From the IMG/VR virus record IMGVR_UViG_3300036760_000306, positions 1 to 64,000 of that record: a stretch of 64,000 nucleotides of DNA; one strand, 5' to 3'. The notes beneath the pieces are model-generated. The model had not been told where the DNA came from. It did not search any database and saw nothing but the letters and a program-made list of their open reading frames with translations. Each line of letters starts with the position of its first letter. The first letter of the stretch is position 1. This document shows, piece after piece, positions 43,510 to 50,238 of this stretch. The translations under genes and the position numbers were made by a program. The stretch comes from a virus.

Positions 43510-44016
43510 ATGGACGTAGGTGATCTACTTGAGGGGTGTGGCAAGTTTTGGTTGGTCCGCAGGACTGAGCCGCACCTATGGGTCCTTGAGGCCCAGGGTA
43601 ACCACGGCTACGTCCAGCCTGTGTGTCCGCCCTGGGATCAGTTTACACGACTGTGTAACCCGTCACAGGATTGGCCTGCCGTTACGTTGCCCCAGGTGCG
43701 GCACGGGATTCTGGCAACTGTCACCCGGGCCGACTTTTCCGACCCTCAACTTCTGGGCCACCTGAAAGATTGGGTCCGGATGGGTGTGTTTCAGATTGGA
43801 GGAGCGCTGTACTTGAACCCAGCGTTGGGGCTCGGTTTCCGAGACCGCCTGATCGTGACCTACCAGGATGGGGGCACCGCTTCTGTGGACATCCCCAGGG
43901 ACTTCCAACCCCTCAAGGTAAAGACGGCTCGTTTGACCCCGCAGCCTGCCCCAAAACCGAAAACGCCCCCGGTATCGTTGTTCGGCCGCTTATTGGCAGA
44001 TGGCGACGACGAATGA
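43510..44016 (+). CDS. Hypothetical protein
   Basis: 168 residues, mainly beta-type with many Trp/Leu/Val and a Pro-rich end leading to VSLFGRLLADGDDE. No family recognised. First gene after a terminator and a leaderless-type promoter box; its stop overlaps the YkgJ gene start. Confidence 0.55.
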   Translation: MDVGDLLEGCGKFWLVRRTEPHLWVLEAQGNHGYVQPVCPPWDQFTRLCNPSQDWPAVTLPQVRHGILATVTRADFSDPQLLGHLKDWVRMGVFQIGGALYLNPALGLGFRDRLIVTYQDGGTASVDIPRDFQPLKVKTARLTPQPAPKPKTPPVSLFGRLLADGDDE

Positions 44017-44624
44017 AACGGCACCTCCCCATCATGGTCGAGCGAGCAATCGCTGAGGTAAAGGCGCTCCAAACCGAAGTGGGGTCTGGGTTCGAGGGCC
44101 AGGTAAGACAAGAACGAGCTGTCTCTTGCAAAGTCGGTTGCTCGAACTGCTGTCACCACCCGTTCCTGGTCACTCTCCCCGAGGGCTTGTTGCTGTACCG
44201 TTGGCTCTCAACCCACGGTCGTTGGACCCCTTCTTTACGTAAGCGTATCGAAGAGACTCGCGACAAGACTCTAGGGTTGGCGTTCCGCGTGTGGTTGCTG
44301 AGCAATATCCCGTGCCCGCTTTTGGAGGACCACAAGTGCTTGGCATACGAAGCTCGCCCATTGCACTGCCGGACGACATTCTCAAGGGGTGATCCAGAGA
44401 TGTGCCACCCACATGAACTCGGGTCCAGTGCGGGTATTATCCCCAACACCGAGGTCATCATAAGTTACAACAACCAACTGCTGGCTCTGCTCAAGCGCCT
44501 GGGCCTTCAAGGCTCTCTCATGCCTCTCGCTGAGGCCGTTTTGATTGGCGAGGCCGTCGATTCGGGTAAAATCGAAATCGAAGAATCCGCCCTTCAGCAT
44601 GCAAAGGATCTGTTCGGTGCCTAA
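44013..44624 (+). CDS. YkgJ-type cysteine-cluster protein
   Basis: 203 residues. CKVGCSNCCHHPF followed by IPCPLLEDHKCLAYEARPLHCR is the Cys pattern of the YkgJ/UPF0153 family, thought to bind a zinc or iron-sulfur cluster. ATGA overlap with the previous gene. The catalytic role is unknown in the family. Confidence 0.75.
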   Translation: MKRHLPIMVERAIAEVKALQTEVGSGFEGQVRQERAVSCKVGCSNCCHHPFLVTLPEGLLLYRWLSTHGRWTPSLRKRIEETRDKTLGLAFRVWLLSNIPCPLLEDHKCLAYEARPLHCRTTFSRGDPEMCHPHELGSSAGIIPNTEVIISYNNQLLALLKRLGLQGSLMPLAEAVLIGEAVDSGKIEIEESALQHAKDLFGA

Positions 44625-44907
44625 TACTTGTTGCGTATGCGAGAACCCTTTTACAGAGGGCAAGTCCTTCACGCTGACTCCCGAAGAAAGGGAAGCCATT
44701 GGTCCCGACGCCCCTCAAGAGATCCACTATTGCAAGCATTGCCTTAGGGTGATGGAGGACAAGGAATCTGGTGCCCAGTTGCTCAAGGGGCTCTACGAGA
44801 TGCAGTTGGCGGCCCGTGGTGTACCTAATGCCAAAGCGATCTCGGAACGCTTTCACACTGAACTGCTTGCCAAGGCAAAACAGGGCACGCTAAGGAAGAT
44901 GCACTGA
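44617..44907 (+). CDS. Small two-CxxC zinc protein
   Basis: 96 residues. CCVCENPF at the start and HYCKHCLRV at ~40 form two CxxC knuckles. The rest is helical. GTG 44617 is chosen because AAAGGA lies upstream and it overlaps the previous stop by 8 bases; ATG 44599 is the alternative. Not recognised further. Confidence 0.55.
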   Translation: MPNTCCVCENPFTEGKSFTLTPEEREAIGPDAPQEIHYCKHCLRVMEDKESGAQLLKGLYEMQLAARGVPNAKAISERFHTELLAKAKQGTLRKMH

Positions 44908-44908
44908 A

Positions 44909-45595
44909 ATGGAAACCATCACAGTCGAACACCACTTGAAAGCCTTTCGCGAGCTAAACGGTGAAGAAGCGTGGCGCAGTGAAGTCCATCGCTTGGCTCT
45001 GGCGGGGATCTGCACGGGCCCCAAGCACGAAGCCTTCTGGCAGGAGTTCACCAAGGACTTCGAGTGGCTCGATTGGGCGGCCTTGAAGCAGCAGGCGGTG
45101 GGCCAGACATCACCCCGGAGTCCTGGATCAGGTCCAATGCGACCTGATCAGATGATGGCGGAGATGCTTCGCAAGCAGATGCCGGGGATCAAGACGCAGG
45201 CTCAGTACGATGCGGTGGTAGGCTCGCTTGATGCCGTGCGACTCGTGGTCAACGCCATCCTGGAGGGCGGTGGATCCAAAGAGGCAGAAGCTCGCCAGGC
45301 CCTGGAGATGACCTTCACGGTTCTGGCGAAAGCCACCGAGGTCACCAACAAACTTGAAGATAGTCCTGAAGCGGCCAGTAGCCCTGCGGCCGAGAAGTTC
45401 AAGGCCCCGCCTGCCCAGTTCCAGGAGCAAGAAGTGTACTCCAAGCTCATGGGTGAGCTTGAGACGCTCGGGACGCTGGACGCCCTGAACTTCTGGTACG
45501 GGCAGACCAAGCCGGAACGTGATCGTGTGGTGACCCAGAGCCTCCGGAACTCCCTCATGGACTCGATCCGGGCGAAACGCAACGGTCTTGTGTGA
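44909..45595 (+). CDS. Hypothetical helical protein
   Basis: 228 residues, helical with a disordered Ser/Pro/Ala section (~68-80, ~150-165). Met-rich region MMAEMLRKQMPG. No motif recognised. Its stop overlaps the following GTG. Confidence 0.55.
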   Translation: METITVEHHLKAFRELNGEEAWRSEVHRLALAGICTGPKHEAFWQEFTKDFEWLDWAALKQQAVGQTSPRSPGSGPMRPDQMMAEMLRKQMPGIKTQAQYDAVVGSLDAVRLVVNAILEGGGSKEAEARQALEMTFTVLAKATEVTNKLEDSPEAASSPAAEKFKAPPAQFQEQEVYSKLMGELETLGTLDALNFWYGQTKPERDRVVTQSLRNSLMDSIRAKRNGLV

Positions 45596-45966
45596 AGGTT
45601 CTGGTCTTCGGATCCCGTGAGTGGCACTGGGATGGGGTGATTTTTCGGGTGCTTTCCAGGCTCCCCCCAGATACCATCTTGGTGAACGGGTACGCTCCTG
45701 GGGCGGACAAGATCGCGGACTCAATGGGCCGCAAGCTTGGGTTCGAGGTCCGGCCCTACCCGGCTGACTGGGACAAGTTGGGGCCAGCGGCGGGCCCGAT
45801 CCGAAACGCTGCGATGCTCACCGGGGAGCATCCGGACCCGCAGGGCATCAAGATCGACAAGGGGTTCGGGTTCTCAACGGGCCGCCAAAACAAAGGCACT
45901 CACGACATGGCTGAGAAGCTATGGGATGCTGGGATCAGGTTTGAGATTTTGTTTCCGCCAGGTTAG
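45592..45966 (+). CDS. DUF2493 / SLOG-family protein
   Basis: 124 residues. VFGSREW at the start, NGYAPGADKIAD, then DWDKLGPAAGPIRNAAML and KGTHDMAEK are signatures of DUF2493, a Rossmann-like SLOG family (YspA/YpsA-like) believed to bind nucleotide-derived ligands. SLOG proteins occur in bacterial conflict systems as sensors of cyclic or ADP-ribose-type ligands; a phage copy could bind such a signal. GTG start overlaps the preceding stop. A 9-residue copy of its C-terminus (RFEILFPPG) reappears at 46670-46696. Confidence 0.75.
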   Translation: MKVLVFGSREWHWDGVIFRVLSRLPPDTILVNGYAPGADKIADSMGRKLGFEVRPYPADWDKLGPAAGPIRNAAMLTGEHPDPQGIKIDKGFGFSTGRQNKGTHDMAEKLWDAGIRFEILFPPG

Positions 45967-45975
45967 TCTTGGGTG

Positions 45976-46239
45976 ATGATGGGGCAAGTGATGGTGAGGA
46001 AAACCCTACTTGAGGTTCCTGGTTCGATGCTTGACGCGGCCATGTTGCCTTATGTGAAGAAGTGGTCCGAGCCGCCAAAGGCTCTTGAGGTTTTAGAGGT
46101 GCTGGACCACTGCATCAATGGGGCATTAGCGTCTGGGTTGGTGATCCAGCTCTTGCAGCAAGAGTACGACGACGCTTTGAAGCGGGAAGATCTTTTACAC
46201 GGGCAACTGGTGCCTTTGGCTACGTGGAGAGACGCCTAG
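45976..46239 (+). CDS. Small hypothetical protein
   Basis: 87 residues, helical (VLEVLDHCINGALASGLVIQLLQQEY). Several alternative starts (GTG 45973, ATG 45976/45979/45991). Not recognised. Confidence 0.45.
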   Translation: MMGQVMVRKTLLEVPGSMLDAAMLPYVKKWSEPPKALEVLEVLDHCINGALASGLVIQLLQQEYDDALKREDLLHGQLVPLATWRDA

Positions 46240-46249
46240 GCAACTACGG

Positions 46250-46630
46250 ATGACCTTCCACATTCGACATAGCGATACCCGCTTTCATACGACTATGTGT
46301 GGGATCCCGTTGTCCTTTCGTGGCCCCATTCTTGGGCAGGATCCCAACTGTGTGTCTTGCGAACTTGCCGGGAAGGCTTGGGATCGGAAGATGGCTCAAG
46401 CGTACGTTGAGTATTGGCGGAAGTACCCAAGAACTAGAATTCACCGTTGGGCGGATCATTGGGCACACTTTGGGGACGGTGATTACGAGGTCTTAGACTG
46501 GTTCCCTATCGGGGTGGCTACGGCGGGTCTTGGCATTCCGGTGGTGATGGCTATGAAACGAGTGGCGCGTGTAGTGCTACGCTTTCAAAAACCCATTAAG
46601 CGCCCGCCTTTCATTCCGCCGGATGCGTAA
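46250..46630 (+). CDS. Hypothetical protein with C-terminal hydrophobic segment
   Basis: 126 residues; an early CGIPL...CVSCEL Cys set, then Trp-rich part and a hydrophobic stretch ~85-105 (GVATAGLGIPVVMAM) that may be a membrane segment. Not recognised. It is the last plus-strand gene before a rearranged stretch. Confidence 0.45.
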   Translation: MTFHIRHSDTRFHTTMCGIPLSFRGPILGQDPNCVSCELAGKAWDRKMAQAYVEYWRKYPRTRIHRWADHWAHFGDGDYEVLDWFPIGVATAGLGIPVVMAMKRVARVVLRFQKPIKRPPFIPPDA

Positions 46631-46648
46631 ATCGTCGGGCCTCCGGTA

Positions 46649-46945
46649 CCTACGATCCGCTGACTCATCCGTTTCGAGATTCTGTTTCCGCCTGGACCTT
46701 TGAACAGAAGCCTTTGAGCCCTGGGGTTAGCTCGCCCCGATCGAGCATGTGATCGGTCTCAATGCGCTCCTCCGAAGTACGACCTTCGTCCCTGCAAGGG
46801 TAGCATCGCCCTGTGCCCAGATGGTGATCAAGGGTCGCATGCGTGCATAGGCAGGTTTGCTGAAGGGTTGCTACACCACTTAGGGCCGACGGTACGTGGG
46901 CGGGTTCTCTCGCATGAAGCGGTCTACGATCCGCTGACTCATCCG
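46649..46945. repeat. 22-bp direct repeat CTACGATCCGCTGACTCATCCG
   Basis: The block starting CTACGATCCGCTGACTCATC occurs at 46650-46671 and 46924-46945. On the minus strand it encodes MSQRIV, the beginning of a tag-like segment. It flanks the Cys/His fragment and may mark a recombination or deletion event. Confidence 0.7.
46665..46865 (-). pseudogene. Fragment of a small Cys/His protein
   Basis: The minus frame reads CLCTHATLDHHLGTGRCYPC, a C-x-C-x-H...C-x2-C zinc pattern typical of tiny phage proteins, then a helical tail to a stop at 46665. No in-frame start codon is found close to the motif, and the plausible beginning lies inside the neighbouring minus gene. I take it as a 5'-truncated remnant. 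Confidence 0.35.
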
Positions 46946-47167
46946 GTCCGCGATGGTAGTCTCGATGTGCCGCTCTCGGGCCTTCTCGCTCGTGAAGGCC
47001 AGGTGCCACAAGGGTTTGTCACCCTTCTTGGCGAACACGATGGCGTACGGTCGGCCCCCAGCCTCGTACTCCCACACCAGCAGGTCGGAGCCTGGGGGCG
47101 TATAGGGCTTCATGCCTCGGGTCTTGGGCGGCAGGTAACTCCGGTCGTAGCTGTGCCTTGTGCTCAC
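46880..47167 (-). CDS. Small protein ending in a tag-like segment
   Basis: ~95 residues from GTG 47167 (alternative ATG 47113, 77 residues). Core VWEYEAGGRPYAIVFAKKGDKPLWHLAF is a compact beta domain I do not recognise. The C-terminus has MSQRIVDRFMREN, like the shared RVAxRYLxA module. The lone minus gene in a plus block, next to remnants on both sides. Confidence 0.45.
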   Translation of the reverse strand: MSTRHSYDRSYLPPKTRGMKPYTPPGSDLLVWEYEAGGRPYAIVFAKKGDKPLWHLAFTSEKARERHIETTIADRMSQRIVDRFMRENPPTYRRP

Positions 47168-47189
47168 GCTTTCACTGTTCACAAGGTTA

Positions 47190-47387
47190 GAACCGATACA
47201 CTTCGGAACTTCCTTTTCTGGCACACGCACTACTGCGTCTCTTGACCGTATTGACAACGACTTGGGGTACACACTAAACAACGTTCAATGGGTATCCAAA
47301 AGCATCAACCTTATGCGTCGGACCCTAACGATACCGGAGTTCAGGGTTTGGTGTAAGAAGGTGGCAGAATGGCAATCACGTATTTAA
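47190..47387 (+). pseudogene. 3' remnant of an HNH-type homing endonuclease
   Basis: TASLDRIDNDLGYTLNNVQWVSKSINLMRR...TIPEFRVWC matches the second half of HNH endonucleases of the ASLDRID type: the D/H-containing strand, the N-V-x-W-V segment and the N-x-M-K-like helix. The preceding Cys-rich/His half is missing. The fragment ends inside the start of the macro-domain gene. Confidence 0.65.
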
Positions 47388-47896
47388 ATGGAGACGCTAC
47401 GAAACCCACCCTCAGCAAAGGGGAAACAGGGCTGCTGGTACACATATGCAACAATGTCGGTGGATTCGGGAAAGGCTTCGTGCTCGCTATCTCGAAACGT
47501 TGGCCGTACCCCGAGCGGGAGTACCGGCGTTGGCACCGAGAGGGCTCCGACTTGCTGGCCGGGAAGTTCCAGCTCGGGGCCATTCAGGTTGTTCCGGTGC
47601 AGGGTGATCCGCCACTCTCTGTGGTCAACATGATCGCCCAAGAGGGTTACGGGAAGGGCAACCGGAACCGGCATCGTAGTAGTGAACCGGACTCCCGACC
47701 CCCGATCAGGTACGATGCCTTGGAGCAGTGCTTGACTGAGGTCGGGTACTTGGTCAAGAGTGGTCCGGCTCAAGGTGCTTCCGTGCATATGCCTCGCATC
47801 GGCTGTGGGCTCGCGGGCGCGACTTGGGGCGAGGTGGAGCCCATCATTGAGCGAACCCTGAGCCACGTTCAGGTGTTCGTGTACGATCTGCTATGA
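47369..47896 (+). CDS. Macro-domain protein
   Basis: 175 residues, a single macro domain. LNGDATKP (adenine-contact Asp), HICNNVGGFGKGF (loop 1) and HMPRIGCGLAGATW (phosphate loop) are visible. Macro domains bind or hydrolyse ADP-ribose, its esters on proteins, or ADP-ribose 1''-phosphate. A phage copy could reverse ADP-ribosylation, recycle by-products, or remove ADP-ribose-type defence signals. The start ATG overlaps the HNH remnant; AAGGTGG lies upstream. Confidence 0.8.
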   Translation: MAITYLNGDATKPTLSKGETGLLVHICNNVGGFGKGFVLAISKRWPYPEREYRRWHREGSDLLAGKFQLGAIQVVPVQGDPPLSVVNMIAQEGYGKGNRNRHRSSEPDSRPPIRYDALEQCLTEVGYLVKSGPAQGASVHMPRIGCGLAGATWGEVEPIIERTLSHVQVFVYDLL

Positions 47897-48063
47897 TGCT
47901 GCCTGACATTGACTGCCCCCGGTGCCACCACGCTATGACTCAGCATTACGTGGGTGAAGGCTGGGGACCGCCAGAGTATAAGTGCTGGGAACGCGAACAT
48001 CCCTACGAAAACGGTCGCTGCGGGTGCCGCTACCAACCACCGGATCACTTGCTCAAGGACTAA
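47893..48063 (+). CDS. Tiny Cys-rich zinc protein
   Basis: 56 residues. CPRCHHAM, YKCWE and GRCGCRY give five Cys in two pairs plus one, fitting a zinc ribbon. The ATG overlaps the macro-domain stop (ATGA). Not recognised; likely translated together with the macro-domain protein. Confidence 0.55.
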   Translation: MMLPDIDCPRCHHAMTQHYVGEGWGPPEYKCWEREHPYENGRCGCRYQPPDHLLKD

Positions 48064-48090
48064 CTCTTTTGTGTTACCTGTGAGTAAGCC

Positions 48091-48603
48091 ATGTACACGT
48101 ACCGCCGGACAGCAGCCGCACGTTCACCCCAACCGGAGTTGACCGCGTTGCTTGAGAAAGCGATCGAGGTTCACTCTCAGCAGCAGAGGTGGATCGATCG
48201 CTTTCCCGCCATCCTGCGTGAGTCGAGGAAAGAATCGCTAGACCTTCCTGAAGGTCTGGTTTGGCAAGACCTCTTTGTGCCCTACTGGCGGGAACTATAC
48301 GCCTGGGAAAACGAGCTGTCGGAACTCTCGTACCAGGCTGAGGGCTTGGAGTACCCCAAGGGTTCTGCCAACTCAGCTTTGCGGCGGACGATTGAGAACG
48401 CCCTTAGCAGGCATTCTACCCCCGATAAGGCCAAGACTGAGTACGCTACCGCCAAGATACACTTCGAGTTCTCTACGAAGTTGAACCGGAAGGACCACAT
48501 CGCGTACGAGGTCCAGCGTTTGGAAACTTGGGCCATGGCCTTTGAGGCGTGGACTCACGAAGCCAAGCGCACTCTCGTGGCTTCTATGAAGTTCACCCGC
48601 TAG
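48091..48603 (+). CDS. Hypothetical protein
   Basis: 170 residues, helical and aromatic-rich; YRRTAAARS near the start is a weak echo of the shared tag but lacks the R-[YFW]-L core. No family recognised. Confidence 0.5.
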   Translation: MYTYRRTAAARSPQPELTALLEKAIEVHSQQQRWIDRFPAILRESRKESLDLPEGLVWQDLFVPYWRELYAWENELSELSYQAEGLEYPKGSANSALRRTIENALSRHSTPDKAKTEYATAKIHFEFSTKLNRKDHIAYEVQRLETWAMAFEAWTHEAKRTLVASMKFTR

Positions 48604-48612
48604 GCCTTTCGG

Positions 48613-48621
48613 TGGTGTAGT
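48613..48621 (+). promoter_or_regulatory. Extended -10-like promoter box
   Basis: TGGTGTAGT, exactly 8 nt before ATG 48630; no ribosome-binding site between. Confidence 0.6.
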
Positions 48622-48629
48622 CTGCCCTC

Positions 48630-49580
48630 ATGGCACTACCCCTCGAAAAACTCCAAGCGGTCCAGACCATCATCTCGCATGCCAACTGTGCTGACGGTAC
48701 GGCGGCGGCGATGTTCCTGCACGACGTTCTGCCCGCCGCTAAGGTCATCTTTTTGCAGTACGGGACCGAGGCGTACCGGAATCTCAAGGCTGAGCCCGGG
48801 ATGCTTTTCTGCGACTTCTCGCCCCACCCCGAAACGTACCAGCAGTTCATTGACGCGGGGGCCCTCATCCTTGACCACCACAAGACAGCACGAGGTGTGG
48901 TGGAGGCGTTCGGTGAGAACGGTGTGTTTGGGGATGAGGAAACTGAGCCAGGTGTAGCAGGAGCTACTCTCGCCTATCGTCACGTCTGGAGCCCACTACG
49001 TGGGCAGTGCACGCAAGCCTCGTTTGCAAACGACTTTGCCCGTTTGGCGGGCATTCGTGACACATGGCAGAATCAGAGCCCTGAATGGTTGGCGGCGTGC
49101 GCACAGGGGGAGCTGCTTCGTTTCATGGGCACAGAACGGCTTCTCAGCGTACCATTCATGAAGCTCTCTGAGTCTTGGGACCGTGACTTTAAATGGATCG
49201 GCGAAGTCCTGTTGGAACAGAACGTTCGGTCGGTGAGGGCAGTGATCAAGGGGGCTGTCCGATTCACCAGTGATAAAGGCACCCGAGTCGTGATGTTCGA
49301 TTCTACCAAACTCTCAAGTGACGCCGCAGAAGCGCTTGGAAGCGAAGCTGATCTCGTGATCGGCTTCGGGTACGTCCAGGATGACGTTACAACCCAGCCC
49401 AAGATGATCGTGTCTACACGCTCACACACGATCTTCGATTGTGCCGCGTTCGCCCTGCGGTTTGGCGGGGGCGGCCACACCAAAGCAGCGGGCTTTAGTG
49501 TGGCCATCTATCAGAGTTCCATGAACCCTTACGAGATCGTTCGAGGTCTGCTGGAAAGCTATGAACTAGGTGGTCTATGA
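48630..49580 (+). CDS. DHH-family phosphoesterase (RecJ/NrnA-like)
   Basis: 316 residues. SHANCADGTAAA (H17, D22), CDFSPHPE and LILDHHKTA are the DHH-domain metal motifs; FGGGGHTKAAGF near 285 is the DHHA1 signature. The family cleaves short oligonucleotides, 3'-phosphoadenosine phosphate or cyclic dinucleotides. A phage enzyme could finish degradation of host nucleic acid or remove cyclic-dinucleotide signals. Preceded by a leaderless-type promoter box. Confidence 0.8.
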   Translation: MALPLEKLQAVQTIISHANCADGTAAAMFLHDVLPAAKVIFLQYGTEAYRNLKAEPGMLFCDFSPHPETYQQFIDAGALILDHHKTARGVVEAFGENGVFGDEETEPGVAGATLAYRHVWSPLRGQCTQASFANDFARLAGIRDTWQNQSPEWLAACAQGELLRFMGTERLLSVPFMKLSESWDRDFKWIGEVLLEQNVRSVRAVIKGAVRFTSDKGTRVVMFDSTKLSSDAAEALGSEADLVIGFGYVQDDVTTQPKMIVSTRSHTIFDCAAFALRFGGGGHTKAAGFSVAIYQSSMNPYEIVRGLLESYELGGL

Positions 49581-49594
49581 ACCACCATATCGTG

Positions 49595-49761
49595 TAGTGT
49601 GTTTGGTGCTGAAAGAACTCAAAAACCGGATCGGTAGGTAGGGACTCAGGATCCCTACTTCGAGTTGCTGTTGGAGCAGTTTAAAGCGTCAGTTCAACCA
49701 GGTTGATAATCCATGTGTGCCGTGGGCTTAACGAAGCGCTCTGAGCGCCGTATGCCTAAAG
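49595..49761 (+). ncRNA. Possible small RNA after an orphan promoter-like box
   Basis: The 180-base gap 49581-49761 has no convincing gene. TCGTGTAGT (49592-49600) resembles the promoter box but no gene starts 8 nt later. Downstream are two clear hairpins: GTAGGGA-CTCAGGA-TCCCTAC (~49636-49656) and GCGCT-CTG-AGCGC (~49737-49749). It could be a small RNA or a structured leader of the following gene. It does not fit a tRNA fold. Confidence 0.25.
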
Positions 49762-50238
49762 ATGAAGCAGGATTCCCAGCCCGCTGATCCAGCAGCTTCA
49801 CCCCCTGTCGTGCCGTTCTTGCCGTTGTTTTCCTACGGTACGCTGCGCCACCCCGAGGTTCAACTGCACCTGTTCGGCCGGACTGTGAAGTCGGAAGATG
49901 CCGTACTTCACGGTTATCGGGTGGTTGCGGGACCCGATGGCTACTTCTTCATTGAACAGGACGAGACCACAGAGACTGCCGGAGAACTTCTGTTCTTGAC
50001 TCAGGAGCAGGTCTATCGCGCCGATCAATGGGAGGAAGTTCCTCTCTATGTGCGAAGCAGGGTCACGGTCCAGCTCAGCAACGGGGACTCCGTGAGCGCC
50101 TGGGCCTACTTTCGGCCAGAGATGACCGGTATGCTGCAACAGCGTGTGGCTCACCGCTTCCTGATCGCCTCGTTCAAGCCGGGCGACTACATCTTGTTCG
50201 GGAAATTCCGGAACAAGCGGGCTCGCGTGATCATATGA
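49762..50238 (+). CDS. Gamma-glutamylcyclotransferase-like protein with C-terminal tag
   Basis: 158 residues. LFSYGTLRHPEVQ is the YGTL phosphate-loop-like motif of the GGCT/AIG2 fold. YRADQWEEVPLYVRSRV supplies the D-x-x-E segment with the catalytic Glu. The family makes 5-oxoproline from gamma-glutamyl amines. After the fold comes QQRVAHRFLIAS (127-137), a strong copy of the shared module, here C-terminal. It overlaps the next large gene by 4 bases. Confidence 0.7.
   Translation: MKQDSQPADPAASPPVVPFLPLFSYGTLRHPEVQLHLFGRTVKSEDAVLHGYRVVAGPDGYFFIEQDETTETAGELLFLTQEQVYRADQWEEVPLYVRSRVTVQLSNGDSVSAWAYFRPEMTGMLQQRVAHRFLIASFKPGDYILFGKFRNKRARVII

Noticed and set aside
43671-44012. Long in-frame upstream extension of the YkgJ gene
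   Set aside because: It overlaps the whole second half of the previous gene; ATG 44013 in an ATGA overlap fits the local pattern and the family start.
48091-48130. YRRTAAARS at the start of the protein at 48091 as another tag copy
   Set aside because: It lacks the central R-[YFW]-[LFM] core that defines the other copies.
49600-49761. tRNA gene in the gap before the cyclotransferase gene
   Set aside because: GTTCAACC resembles a T-loop, but no acceptor stem, D-arm or anticodon arm can be folded around it.
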